Positions 1 through 8,222 of a stretch of 64,000 bases of DNA are shown here, one piece after another; within the stretch, counting starts at the first letter, position 1, and each line of letters starts with the position of its first letter. A program made the position numbers and the translations under genes. The stretch is from an uncultured Campylobacter sp. (lineage in GTDB: Bacteria; Campylobacterota; Campylobacteria; Campylobacterales; Campylobacteraceae), in contig UQBJ01000003.1 of NCBI GenBank assembly GCA_900539255.1, positions 1 to 64,000 of the forward strand. The letters are read 5' to 3'. Below the pieces are notes generated by a model. The model saw only the letters and a list, made by a program, of their open reading frames with translations, searched no databases and was not told where the DNA came from.

Positions 1-11
1 AAAAATCCATA

Positions 12-108
12 TTGTCATATTGAGCGTTAGCGAAATATCCACAGAATTTAAGACATACTTTCAAATTTATGGATTCTTCGCCTTGCTTTCGCAAGGCTCA
101 GAATGACA
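12..108. repeat. Paired palindromic repeat element, copy 1
   Basis: The left half begins TTGTCATATTGAGCG and ends in ATATCCA. The right half is its approximate reverse complement, running from TGGATTCTTCGCC to CAGAATGACA. About 30 bp of unrelated AT-rich DNA lies between. The same two-armed architecture recurs at 3552-3653, 44290-44381, 53082-53174 and 53200-53297. No coding potential. The element resembles the widespread TGTCATTCTGAGCG-type short repeats of many bacterial genomes and could fold into a long imperfect hairpin. Confidence 0.75.
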
Positions 109-213
109 GCAAAGAAATCCTTATGTTTAAGGGTTTCTTTTAAAGCGAAAGGCAACTTCTAGCGTTTAAAAGTTACCTTTCAAAAGTTCCTAGACAAAGT
201 CCGCTTTCTATTT

Positions 214-245
214 TGTGGATACTTCGCTGCGCTCAGTATGACAAG
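214..245. repeat. Solo half of the palindromic repeat
   Basis: This 32-bp stretch (TGTGGATACTTCGC then TGCGCTCAGTATGACAAG) is nearly identical to the right arm of the element at 3552-3653. No left arm lies nearby, so it is a half-element. Together with copy 1 it occupies most of the 334-bp non-coding stretch at the window start; nothing else is visible there apart from the terminator at 259-288. Confidence 0.7.
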
Positions 246-258
246 GATTTTAAGGCTT

Positions 259-288
259 AAAAAAGGCGAGAGTGTTCTCGCCTTTTTT
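259..288. terminator. Rho-independent terminator downstream of the TonB receptor gene
   Basis: A 13-bp stem (A6 GGCGAGA paired with TCTCGCC T6) with a 4-nt GTGT loop. It has a U-tract on either strand, so it can work bidirectionally. It lies 47 bp past the stop codon of the minus-strand TonB receptor gene and would end that transcript. Confidence 0.85.
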
Positions 289-334
289 GTTTGTCTAGTC
301 CTAAAAAATTCCTAGACAAGCGAAAGAACCTTTA

Positions 335-3300
335 TCAGTATTTAAACTGCCCTTCGATAAAGACGGTGCGTCCGCGTCCGATGACAAAGCGGTTTTCATT
401 GACGACAGCCGAGCGGTCGTTGTTGTAGTAGTCGTAGTAAAAGGTATCAAAGACATTTTTCACGCCCACAGTAACCACGCCCATATTTTTGTTAAAGCCC
501 ACACTCACGCCAAAGTCGCTTATGATATAAGGTTTGAGCTTTATGCTATCGGTTTCTGTTACCTTGAAATTTAAGTAGTCTTTGTTGTTTTTAGGGTCTC
601 CCGTGCCTATTACTTGCATTTGCGTTGCGTAAATGTTTTGGTTGCCGTAGATTGAATTTTGCAGCCAAACATACACAGACATATCGGTGATTTCGATGAA
701 AGTGCTTGCGTTTATGATTGCTCCCAAAGTCGCCTTGTAGTCGTAGGTGTAGGGTATCGCGCTCCATTCTTTTTCGCCGTTGCAAACGCCTGCTGTTTTG
801 TCCGTGCAGTCAAATTTCTCAGCCTTTAAGTAAGTGAAACTTTCGTTAAAGCCCAGCGCACCGCCGAAAAGATACTGCTCCATAGCCACTTCCACGCCCA
901 TTCTGCGTGATTTTTCGTAAGTGCCTAGCTCCATACCGCTCCAAGTGTCGCCTGTGAAGTAAAATTCATCTTTGCTGTCCGTGTAAAACACGCTTGCGCT
1001 GAAAAGCAAGGCGTTTATGGTAAGGTCAGTAAAGCCAAGCGGCACGGCTCTTGTGCCGATAGTTTCTTTAAAGCCAAGTTCAGCGGTGTAGTAGGTTTCG
1101 CTTTTTAAATTTGTAGGCAGCCAGCCAAAATCAAAGTCCAGCGTGGCGGGCGTGTTGCCATTAGTGGTAAAATAATTTTGCCATTGATTGTTTTTGTAAA
1201 TATCCACTGCTGTAACCGCACCACTTACTATGCCTACGCGTTGCAGCATAGCCCAAGCAGGCGGTGCTATGTAGCCAAGCTCGCCACGCGCATAAATCGC
1301 ACCCGAATTTGAGTAGCGATACACAGGGGCAAGCTCAAAGGTAAAGTTGTCGTAGTTTTTCTTAAAATCATCGCTGAATTCTCTTTTAGCGGTATTGTCA
1401 GCCCACGCCTTGCCGTCTTTGTCGGTTATGTCGGCGGGTTCATATATACCTAAATCTACCATACACCTTTGGTCTGCCGTTGTGCAATCACCTATATTGC
1501 CAAATTTCAGTTTTTTTCCTAAAAATTCATCTTTGACTTTGAGATTATAATTTTTCATCTCATATCTTGCCCCAAGCGCGACAGAAAGTTCTCTGCTAAA
1601 ATCATATCGTTCTAAGAAAAAGATAGAATTTGTCAGCACTGAAATGTCGGTTTTGTCAAATATATCTGCCACAAGCGTTCTAAAATTTGATGAATCAACT
1701 TTATTTCCCCCAGTGCCTTCCGCTGATGCGCCACTGCCACCAAATAAATCTCCATCAACGATAGCCTGCCTTAAATGTGAATTTGATTTTTTGTTGCTCA
1801 TCTCATACACTGAGCTTGCTCCAAACACTAGCTCACCGCTGTTGTGCTTGAAGTCCATTTTTAAATTTAGCCCCACTTTGCTTTCTTTAAATGTGCTGCC
1901 ACTTTGGTCGAAAAAGTGCCAGTCCGCTCTTTGTCCGTCTGACAAATCGCCCACGCCTGCTGTTTGGCTTGCTTGATTCCACTCAGGTCCTACGGCAAGC
2001 GCAGTGTTTGTTGTCCCGCCTGTATGTGGGCGTGGCAAAAACCAGTTGTAGCCTCTTTTTCCAAAACCTGCATTTGGTGCGCCATTTACACTTTGTCTTA
2101 TATCCACATAACCAAGCACGAAATAAGGTAAATTCATTTTATAAGTGTCGTATTTTTGTGAGCTTAAAGCGTAAAAAAGGTCTGCGTTAAATTTAAGCAT
2201 TTTTGTAGGCTCGCTTTCCCAGCCCAAAACGCCTGTGGCTCTTAAATTTGTCGTTTCTATCTCGCCGTTTCCTTTGTCTTTGCGGTTTTCTTTTGTCGGC
2301 TCAAAGCTGTAAAGGTTAAATTCACACGCAGTGCCTCTAATGTTGTTTGGAGTGCCTGAAAGACAAGCGTAGCGGTCTGCTTCCCACGCTGTTTGAGTAT
2401 TGAATTGGTTGCCTTGCTCTCTTGCTGTTTTATAGCGTAGCATAATTTCGTTGATAGCGTCTTCATTTACCAAAGCCCCATAAGGCGTAGTCTTTGTTTT
2501 ACCATAAAAAATATCCGCATCAAATTTAAGTTTTTGTCCAAGTCCTAGCACATAGTCCGCCCCAGCGATAAGCTCAGCACTTGTCGAGCTATCATCTTCA
2601 CGCGGTCCGCCCATTTGCTGAAAGGCAAGTCCAGCGTTAGCGTTTAGCTCACGGCTAAGCCTTTCGCTTGCGTGCGCAAAAGCGTTAAAAGAGTTGCCCT
2701 TGCTCGCCATAGTATTGACATAGCCGCCACCCACTACGAAATAAGGCGCATTTCGCTTGCTTGTGATAATGTTTATCGTGCCACCCTTTGCGCCGCTACC
2801 ATAAAGCACCGCACCGCCTCCGGGCGTAACGCTGACTTCATCGATGAGTGAAGGGATAATCGTAGCTATGGGCATAGGGTTAAAGTAACTATCCACAGGG
2901 TTGGCTGTAATGCCGTTTATATAGAGTTTCACTCCGTTTGCACTGAGCCTACCTTGTGCACGCAAGTCAAACTGCTGTCCAAAACCTGCTGTGTTGATGA
3001 TGGTTACAAAGGGTAAGTAGCGAAGCGCGCTCTCTGTGTCGCGTGCGCCTTTTATGGCTGCGGCATCAGCGTGGAAAACGCTGTGGTTGGTAGAGTCAAG
3101 CTCACTTGGCATAAGCCCAAACTGCTTTGCTCTTGCTTCTGCTCGTTCTTGGGCTTTGGTTTTGGCTTTTTGGGCTGTGGTAGCCTTTTGGGCTGTCCTT
3201 GTCGTGGAGCGTTTTTTTGCGTTTGCTTTTGGCTTGGCTACTCTCTTAGTCGAAAGCCCCCCCCCCCACGGTGTTTCTAGCAGGTGCAGCAAACGCCTGT

Positions 3301-3356
3301 GAGAGTGCGCCTAAACTAAAAAGCGCAAGTGTGATGAGTAGAAATAATCTTTTCAT
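335..3356 (-). CDS. TonB-dependent outer-membrane receptor, phase-variable, out of frame (OFF) here
   Basis: Gated outer-membrane transporter for a siderophore or similar ligand; the substrate cannot be read from sequence. The body shows a plug domain (ALRYLPFVTI, then a GGGAVLYGSGAKGGTINIIT segment) followed by a long beta-barrel ending in ...VFIEGQFKY. The natural start is the ATG at 3356 behind AAAGGACACACG. It encodes a clear signal peptide (MKRLFLLITLALFSLGALSQ) and then APARNTV. A run of 11 G at 3257-3267 follows, and in this frame translation stops after VGGGAFD. The receptor body is open one frame over; a tract of 10 (or 13) G would join them into about 1006 residues. The mature N-terminus would have an unusual basic, Ala/Lys/Thr-rich stretch of about 50 residues before the plug. 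A TTG at 3292 opens the body frame but lacks a signal peptide and a ribosome site. The gene is flanked by palindromic repeats on both sides. Confidence 0.88.
3257..3267 (-). repeat. G11 homopolymeric tract (phase-variation switch) in the TonB receptor gene
   Basis: Eleven C on the plus strand, read as G11 in the gene, between codon Val30 and the receptor body. I tracked frames on both sides: 11 G gives a stop four codons after the tract, 10 G restores the full receptor, and 12 G reads a third frame. G tracts of 8-11 are the standard slipped-strand switches of Campylobacter surface genes. Confidence 0.9.
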
Positions 3357-3551
3357 CGTGTGTCCTTTCGTAAAAATAGGCGAATTCGTTTCGCCGTGGT
3401 TGGTAAGGCTCGCAACGCCTTTGGTGTGTGGCGTTGGTTGCTTTACTGACTTTTGGTTGCTCGCTCGCTTGGCTTTGCGGCTTACCTTTTGGCTCGGCTT
3501 TTTTGCCTTGCTCGCTTTTTGGGCGAACTTTCAAAGACAAAAGCTCTAAAT

Positions 3552-3653
3552 TTGTCATTTTGAGCCTTTTGCAAAAAAGGCGAAAAATCCATATTTTAAA
3601 AATGCAATCCGCACTTTAATTTTGTGGATACTTCGCTGCGCTCAGTATGACAA
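3552..3653. repeat. Paired palindromic repeat element, copy 2
   Basis: Left arm TTGTCATTTTGAGCC ... GAAAAATCCAT, right arm TTGTGGATACTTCGC ... CAGTATGACAAG, total about 102 bp. Same layout as copy 1. With copy 1 and the half-element at 214-245 it brackets the TonB receptor gene. Confidence 0.75.
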
Positions 3654-3912
3654 GACAAAATGACAAGCAAACCTTGCTTTTGTGGCTCTTGTAAGCGCAC
3701 TTTTGAGCTGGCTTTTTCGCCGTGCTGGCTCGCTTTTTGCTTGTCGCAAAAGTCTTATAGCAAATTCCGTTCCAAATTTACCATTCGTTTGCCAAGCAAA
3801 TTCAAAGACAATTAAAATTATAGCACAAAAAATATCTTTTGCGGAAAAATTTGCAAATTTTTTCAAGCCCACGCCCAAAATAAAGCAAAAAAAGTGCCTC
3901 AAATCACTGAAA

Positions 3913-3993
3913 ATGCAGGCTGGGGGGGGGCTTTTGTGTTTTTGTGAAATTTTTTGGGGATTTTTTTGGGTTTTGTGGGGGATTTTGGGATAA
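3913..3993 (+). other. G9 tract inside a possible 26-codon hydrophobic reading frame; G-run cluster
   Basis: ATG at 3913 opens a short frame (MQAGGGLLCFCEIFWGFFW...) that runs through a G9 tract at 3922-3930 and ends at TAA 3991. The frame has no clear ribosome-binding site and no family I recognise. The G9 tract and the later G4, G3, G5 and G3 runs together match the pattern of a G-quadruplex-forming strand. It may be a decayed phase-variable gene; I do not claim it is expressed. Confidence 0.3.
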
Positions 3994-4049
3994 CATTTTA
4001 CATTTTCTTAAATCAATACTTTTTTAAAAAGAGCTATTTTTAAATTTTC

Positions 4050-4078
4050 TTGTCGAATTTGTTTTTTTGTGCTATACT
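4050..4078 (+). promoter_or_regulatory. Sigma-70 promoter for the relB-like antitoxin gene
   Basis: TTGTCG at 4050-4055 and TATACT at 4073-4078 with a 17-bp spacer, about 30 bp upstream of the ATG at 4110. The spacer contains a T7 run, as is common in Campylobacter promoters. Confidence 0.6.
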
Positions 4079-4109
4079 TTGCAAGCAAAATTCAACAAAA
4101 GGATAGAAA

Positions 4110-4394
4110 ATGAATGCACTGATACAATTTCGCATAGACAGCGGCGAAAAGCAAAAGTTGGAGCAAACGCTCAAAACTATGGGGCTTGACATAGCATCAG
4201 CCTTTAAACTCTTCGCCGCACAGGTGATTCGCCAAAGGCGCATACCCTTTGAAATCGTGGCGGACGAGTTAGAGTATGTGCCAAATGAGGAAACGGCTGC
4301 GGTGTTAAGGCGAGTGGAAAATGACGAGGAAATGCTAAATTTGAGCCTTGATGAACTTGTGGCAATCGCAAAGGTGGACAATAAAAATGCTTGA
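4110..4394 (+). CDS. RelB/DinJ-type ribbon-helix-helix antitoxin, apparently orphan
   Basis: Ninety-four residues. The N-terminus (MNALIQFRIDSGEKQKLEQ) followed by a helix pair (MGLDIASAFKLFAAQVIRQRRIPFEI) matches the ribbon-helix-helix plan of RelB/DinJ antitoxins, which dimerise, bind operator DNA and neutralise an RNA-cleaving toxin through an acidic C-terminal tail. The acidic tail is present here (residues 70-90, NDEEMLNLSLDEL). A ribosome site AAAGGAT precedes the ATG. A cognate toxin would be expected to overlap or follow, but only a 27-codon frame (4387-4470) is there, so the pair looks broken. It could also be a stand-alone regulator or counteract a toxin encoded elsewhere. Confidence 0.75.
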   Translation: MNALIQFRIDSGEKQKLEQTLKTMGLDIASAFKLFAAQVIRQRRIPFEIVADELEYVPNEETAAVLRRVENDEEMLNLSLDELVAIAKVDNKNA

Positions 4395-4470
4395 TTGTAG
4401 TGGGTTTTGCGATGAGATAAATCGTGCCTTAAACAAAAAGCCGTTTAACAAAATGCGCTACAATGCCTAG
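4387..4470 (+). CDS. 27-residue frame overlapping the relB-like stop; possible toxin remnant
   Basis: ATG at 4387 overlaps the antitoxin stop by 8 nt, the usual coupled arrangement for a toxin start. The frame encodes only MLDCSGFCDEINRALNKKPF followed by seven more residues before TAG. I recognise no toxin motif. It is either a 5-prime stump of a lost toxin or a chance frame. Confidence 0.25.
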   Translation: MLDCSGFCDEINRALNKKPFNKMRYNA

Positions 4471-4491
4471 CAACAAACACAAGGAAAGTCT

Positions 4492-5280
4492 ATGCAAAAA
4501 TTTTCAAACTCAATGCGTAAAAAGTATAAAGAAACAAACAAAAAGTCAATCGCCATTTATCTAGCGTTAAGGGCGCTAGTCATCGTAAGTATGGTGTTTC
4601 AAATCATACTCGGCAATATCTCAAATGTGCTTATGTGTATGCTCGCGCTTGTTTTATTTACGCTGCCAACGATAATCTCAGAAAAATTTAAAATCGGCAT
4701 TCCAAGCCTGCTTGAAGCGATTATATACCTTTTCATCTACGCGACTGCGATATTAGGCGAGATAAACAATTTTTACGGCATTTTGCCTTTTTGGGACACG
4801 ATGCTGCACACGCTAAATGGCTTTTTGTGCGCTGGAATTGGCTTTTCGCTCGTGGATTTGCTGAACCAAAACAGCGAAAAAATCAAGCTCTCGCCTTTGT
4901 ATGTGGCTCTTGTGGCGTTTTGTTTTTCGATGACGATAGGCATTTTGTGGGAATTTTTTGAATTTGGGGCAGACAATGTCGCTAAAACCGATATGCAAAA
5001 AGACAGAATCATCACGCAAATCTCGTCAGTAATGCTTAACGCAAACAACGAAAACGCGCCTGTTAGGGTGAAAGATATCATAAAAACGCAAATTTACTCA
5101 AAAGACGGCTCGGTAACGACAATAGAAAACGGCTATTTAGACATAGGTTTGATAGACACGATGAAGGATTTGTTTGTGAATTTTTTAGGGGCGGTGGTGT
5201 TTAGTGTCATAGGCTTTTTATACATACAAAATAGAGAAAAATACAAATTCGCCGAAGGGTTTATACCGAAAAAAGAGTAA
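4492..5280 (+). CDS. Integral membrane protein, DUF2238 (YjdF-like) family
   Basis: 262 residues with about six hydrophobic segments: roughly residues 22-41, 44-62, 74-90, 98-118 and 137-155, and a last one near 228-247. The central motif (ILGEINNFYGILPFWDTMLH, then LNGFLCAGIGFSLVDLLN) matches what I remember of DUF2238/YjdF membrane proteins, which have no established function. A hydrophilic loop of about 70 residues separates the last two membrane segments. Ribosome site AAGGAAAG lies 6 nt before the ATG. It sits between a toxin-antitoxin remnant and pgsA, so it may be an accessory gene; the family is commoner in Gram-positives, which hints at transfer but does not prove it. Confidence 0.7.
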   Translation: MQKFSNSMRKKYKETNKKSIAIYLALRALVIVSMVFQIILGNISNVLMCMLALVLFTLPTIISEKFKIGIPSLLEAIIYLFIYATAILGEINNFYGILPFWDTMLHTLNGFLCAGIGFSLVDLLNQNSEKIKLSPLYVALVAFCFSMTIGILWEFFEFGADNVAKTDMQKDRIITQISSVMLNANNENAPVRVKDIIKTQIYSKDGSVTTIENGYLDIGLIDTMKDLFVNFLGAVVFSVIGFLYIQNREKYKFAEGFIPKKE

Positions 5281-5429
5281 AATAACTTAATTTTTTTGAA
5301 TTTTGAGCGTTGTTTTAACCTAAAATTTGACTTTTTTAGCTATGATTTTGCAAAAATTCAAGGCGAATTTCACTTGAAAAAGCGCAAAGCGTTAAAATGC
5401 CTTGAAAAAAGCTTGATAAATGGTGTGAA

Positions 5430-6020
5430 ATGATGAATTTACCAAACATACTCGCTTGCTGTCGCATAGTGCTTGCGCCTGTGCTGTTTTTTTTGCTGAG
5501 CTTTGAATTTACGGGGCTTCATCAAAGCTGGGTGGATTATTTTGCTGCTCTTGCCTTTGGTATAGCGGCTTTGACTGACTTTTTTGACGGCTACATAGCG
5601 CGCGCTTGGGGGCAAAAGACGAAACTTGGGGCGATTTTAGACCCTTTGGCTGACAAAATGCTTATGCTTGGGGCGTTTTTGGGACTTTTACTGCGTGAAA
5701 GTGCTGTAAATGTGAGCGTGCAAAATGAAACTATCTATCTTATAGAGATTTGGACGATTTATCTTATTTTAGTGCGTGAATTTTTCATCACAGGCTTTCG
5801 CGTGATAATGGCGAGTGAGCGTTTGGATTTAAGTGCGTCTTTTGCGGGCAAGCTCAAAACGGCGTTTCAAATCATCGCTGTGATTTTTCTCATTATGCAC
5901 TGGGACTTTGGGCTGTATTTGGATACGATTTTCTTACTCATCGCCTTTGTGCTTACGATTTACTCGGGCTTTGAATACATTGTAAAATACCAAAAGCACA
6001 TAAAAAAGGACTCTAAATGA
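5430..6020 (+). CDS. pgsA: CDP-diacylglycerol--glycerol-3-phosphate 3-phosphatidyltransferase
   Basis: Makes phosphatidylglycerol phosphate from CDP-diacylglycerol and glycerol 3-phosphate at the inner membrane, the committed step to phosphatidylglycerol and cardiolipin. The CDP-alcohol phosphotransferase signature D-G-x2-A-R-x8-G-x3-D-x3-D is complete at residues 54-76 (DGYIARAWGQ ... GAILDPLADK). The 196 residues and several hydrophobic helices fit the family. Two ATG codons in tandem (5430 and 5433) are possible starts. The stop overlaps the rseP start by 4 nt (ATGA), so the two are translationally coupled. Confidence 0.93.
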   Translation: MMNLPNILACCRIVLAPVLFFLLSFEFTGLHQSWVDYFAALAFGIAALTDFFDGYIARAWGQKTKLGAILDPLADKMLMLGAFLGLLLRESAVNVSVQNETIYLIEIWTIYLILVREFFITGFRVIMASERLDLSASFAGKLKTAFQIIAVIFLIMHWDFGLYLDTIFLLIAFVLTIYSGFEYIVKYQKHIKKDSK

Positions 6021-7123
6021 AATCATTGCTCATCTTGCTCGCTATCATCGGCGTTGGCGTGTGGTTTTATAATGCAAGTTTCTTTGTAACCTTGCTTGTC
6101 ATATCCTTTCTCATCTTTTTTCACGAGCTGGGGCATTTTTTGGCGGCAAAATGGCTCAAAGTTAAGGTGGAAGTGTTTAGCGTGGGGTTTGGGCAGGCTT
6201 TGTGGCAAAAAGAGTTCAAAGGCACGAATTATAGGCTCTCAGCCTTGCCACTTGGCGGCTATGTGCGCTTAAAAGGGCAAGATGACTTAAATCCTAGCGC
6301 AGAAGTGCTAGAACAAGGCTCTTACAGCCTACTGCACCCCGCTCAAAAGATGATTATCCTTTTTGCTGGACCCTTTTTTAACATAATTTTAGCGTTTTTG
6401 CTTTATATCGTCATCGCTTTTTTGGGCGAGAGTAAGCTGGCTGCGGTAGTTGGGGAAATAGCACCAAATTCAGCCGCTCAAAGTGCAAATTTGCAAAGCG
6501 GAGATAAAATTTTAGCCATAAATGGCGTGCAAATTCAAAGTTTTGAAGAAATCTCAAAACAAGTTCGCGCCGAACCTTTGCTTTTAAGCATAAAGCGGGG
6601 CGAGCAAGTGTTGCAAATCACACTCACGCCACAGCTTGGCAAGGGTTATAATGATTTTATGCAAGAGATAGAAAAGCCACTCATCGGCATTAGCCCAAAT
6701 GGCGAGCGCGTGAAAGTCTATCACAAGGGCTTTGAAAGCCTTTCGTATGCCTTTTATCAAAGCGTGGATAGCTCTTTGCTCATCGTCAAAGGGCTGGCAA
6801 AGCTCATCACGGGGGAGATTGACTCGAAAAATTTAGGCGGAGTGATTATGATGACGGACATTACGAGCAAAGCCACAGAACGCGGGCTTGTCGTGGTGCT
6901 GCTCATAAGCGCTCTCATTTCCATAAATTTAGGCGTTTTGAACCTGCTGCCCATTCCTGTGCTTGATGGCGGGCATATCGCCTTTAACCTTTACGAGCTG
7001 ATTTTTAGGCGCAAAGTGCCGCCAAAAGCCTTTGAGTATCTAAGCTACGGCGGTATGGCGTTGCTTTTGAGCTTGATGATATTTGCCACTTACAATGACA
7101 TAGTGCGTTTGAGCGGGTTTTAA
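6017..7123 (+). CDS. rseP: Site-2 zinc metalloprotease, RseP/RasP family
   Basis: Intramembrane protease of the inner membrane that cuts membrane-spanning segments of signalling proteins or signal-peptide remnants. The HExxH zinc site is HELGHF at residues 36-41 in the first long hydrophobic stretch. A PDZ domain follows (about 130-195). The second motif NLLPIPVLDGGHI, with the third zinc ligand Asp, lies near residue 305-318. The 368 residues fit the family with a single PDZ, shorter than the two-PDZ E. coli protein. Coupled to pgsA by ATGA overlap. The actual substrate cannot be inferred here. Confidence 0.92.
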   Translation: MKSLLILLAIIGVGVWFYNASFFVTLLVISFLIFFHELGHFLAAKWLKVKVEVFSVGFGQALWQKEFKGTNYRLSALPLGGYVRLKGQDDLNPSAEVLEQGSYSLLHPAQKMIILFAGPFFNIILAFLLYIVIAFLGESKLAAVVGEIAPNSAAQSANLQSGDKILAINGVQIQSFEEISKQVRAEPLLLSIKRGEQVLQITLTPQLGKGYNDFMQEIEKPLIGISPNGERVKVYHKGFESLSYAFYQSVDSSLLIVKGLAKLITGEIDSKNLGGVIMMTDITSKATERGLVVVLLISALISINLGVLNLLPIPVLDGGHIAFNLYELIFRRKVPPKAFEYLSYGGMALLLSLMIFATYNDIVRLSGF

Positions 7124-7240
7124 ATTTAAGGGGAGCTTAAAATTCGGCGTTGTGCGTTGATTTAGCGTGAATTTTCTCCGTGTAAATTTCATTTTTATCC
7201 TTTTAAAAAGGAAAAAATTTAAAAAATTCTCGAAAAAAAC

Positions 7241-7269
7241 TTGACATTAAATCCGCTTTTTACTACAAT
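7241..7269 (+). promoter_or_regulatory. Sigma-70 promoter of the S10-spc ribosomal operon
   Basis: Consensus TTGACA at 7241-7246 and TACAAT at 7264-7269 with an exact 17-bp spacer. The predicted start is about 48 nt upstream of rpsJ. It is the only strong promoter seen before the tightly packed run of ribosomal genes, so it probably drives rpsJ to secY. Confidence 0.88.
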
Positions 7270-7324
7270 CACATTTTATTTTTTCGTTAGCATTGTCTAA
7301 CAAGTTCTTTGTAAAGGAAAAGTT

Positions 7325-7636
7325 ATGGAAAGGATAAGGTTAAAGCTCAAAGCTTATGACCACCGAGTTTTAGATAGAACAGTTGCAGCCATAGTCGAGG
7401 CTGTCAAGCGAACGGGTGCTGATATAAGAGGACCTGTGCCTTTGCCAACGCACATTAAACGCTACACCGTCTTGCGTTCGCCACATATCAACAAGGATTC
7501 AAGAGAGCAGTTTGAGATGAGAATTCACACAAGAATGCTTGATATAGTAGCAGCCACGCCTGATACAGTGGATAGTTTGACAAAGCTTGACTTAGCCCCA
7601 GAAGTGAGCGTAGAAGTTAGAGCTATGGGCAAATAA
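7325..7636 (+). CDS. rpsJ: Ribosomal protein S10
   Basis: 30S head protein and NusB partner in transcription antitermination. The 103 residues show the family pattern IRLKLKAYDHRVLD, GPVPLPTHIKRYTVLRSPH and FEMRIHTRMLDI. The ATG follows AAAGGAAAAGTT. First gene of the operon, 10 bp before rplC. Confidence 0.98.
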   Translation: MERIRLKLKAYDHRVLDRTVAAIVEAVKRTGADIRGPVPLPTHIKRYTVLRSPHINKDSREQFEMRIHTRMLDIVAATPDTVDSLTKLDLAPEVSVEVRAMGK

Positions 7637-7646
7637 GGGAGAAGTT

Positions 7647-8222
7647 ATGGAATATATAGTTGAAAAGATAGGAATGAGCAGAACTATCGCTAATCCTAGC
7701 TTTGCTGTTACGCTCTTGCGGCTTGTCAGCACCAAAGTGTGCGAGGTAAAGGACGGCAAGGCGCTTGTAGCTTACATTAAGGGCAAGGCAAAAAACAAAT
7801 GTATAGCAGGACAGCAAAAGAAATTTAACCTTTCGGCTGAATTTAACCGCTTTACAAGTTTAGAGGTAAAAAACGAACAAGCAGGCGACATAGATGAAAG
7901 CCCTTTAAAAGAGGCTAAAATTCTCAAAGTGAGCTTTAATTCAAAAGGACGCGGTTACAGCGGCGTGATGAAAAGGCACGGCTTTGGCGGCGGTCCAAAG
8001 TCTCACGGCTCTCGTTTTCACAGAAGACACGGCTCTATCGGTAACAGAGAGTGGCCAGGTCGCGTGCAACCGGGTATGAAAATGGCTGGACACTTTGGAA
8101 ATGTCCTAGTGAGCGTGAAAAATGAGCTTGTTTCTTACGATGAGAGCAACAAAATTCTTGTGCTAAAAGGTGCGGTTCCCGGATACAACGGCGCATTTGG
8201 CAAGATAAGGATAGCAAAATGA
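7647..8222 (+). CDS. rplC: Ribosomal protein L3
   Basis: 50S assembly-initiating protein near the peptidyl-transferase centre. Signature GFGGGPKSHGSRFHRRHGSI at residues 111-130, containing the Gln/His-loop region, followed by PGRVQPGMKMAGHFG. 191 residues, near the usual length. The N-terminal segment is short and divergent, as in other Campylobacterota. ATGA overlap with rplD. Confidence 0.97.
   Translation: MEYIVEKIGMSRTIANPSFAVTLLRLVSTKVCEVKDGKALVAYIKGKAKNKCIAGQQKKFNLSAEFNRFTSLEVKNEQAGDIDESPLKEAKILKVSFNSKGRGYSGVMKRHGFGGGPKSHGSRFHRRHGSIGNREWPGRVQPGMKMAGHFGNVLVSVKNELVSYDESNKILVLKGAVPGYNGAFGKIRIAK

Larger units (their letters stand above)
3357..4109. other. 753-bp intergenic stretch between the TonB receptor and relB-like genes
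   Basis: No convincing gene. It holds a T/G-rich segment (3380-3545) whose reverse strand reads as Lys/Gln-rich peptide, a palindromic repeat element (3552-3653), a second T/G-rich segment, a G9 tract (3922-3930) followed by further short G runs, and the promoter of the relB-like gene near its end. Open frames here are low-complexity and lack family resemblance. Confidence 0.6.

Noticed and set aside
12..108. Palindromic repeats considered as tRNA or small-RNA genes
   Set aside because: The arms pair end to end but do not form a cloverleaf; copies are imperfect and dispersed.
335..3292. Using the TTG at 3292 as the natural start of the TonB receptor
   Set aside because: It would give an outer-membrane protein with no signal peptide, while a perfect one begins at 3356 in the frame joined by a one-base tract change.
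3316..3558. Minus-strand Lys/Gln-rich 80-residue frame upstream of the TonB receptor
   Set aside because: Overlaps the receptor signal-peptide region, ends with low-complexity sequence, and lacks a ribosome site.
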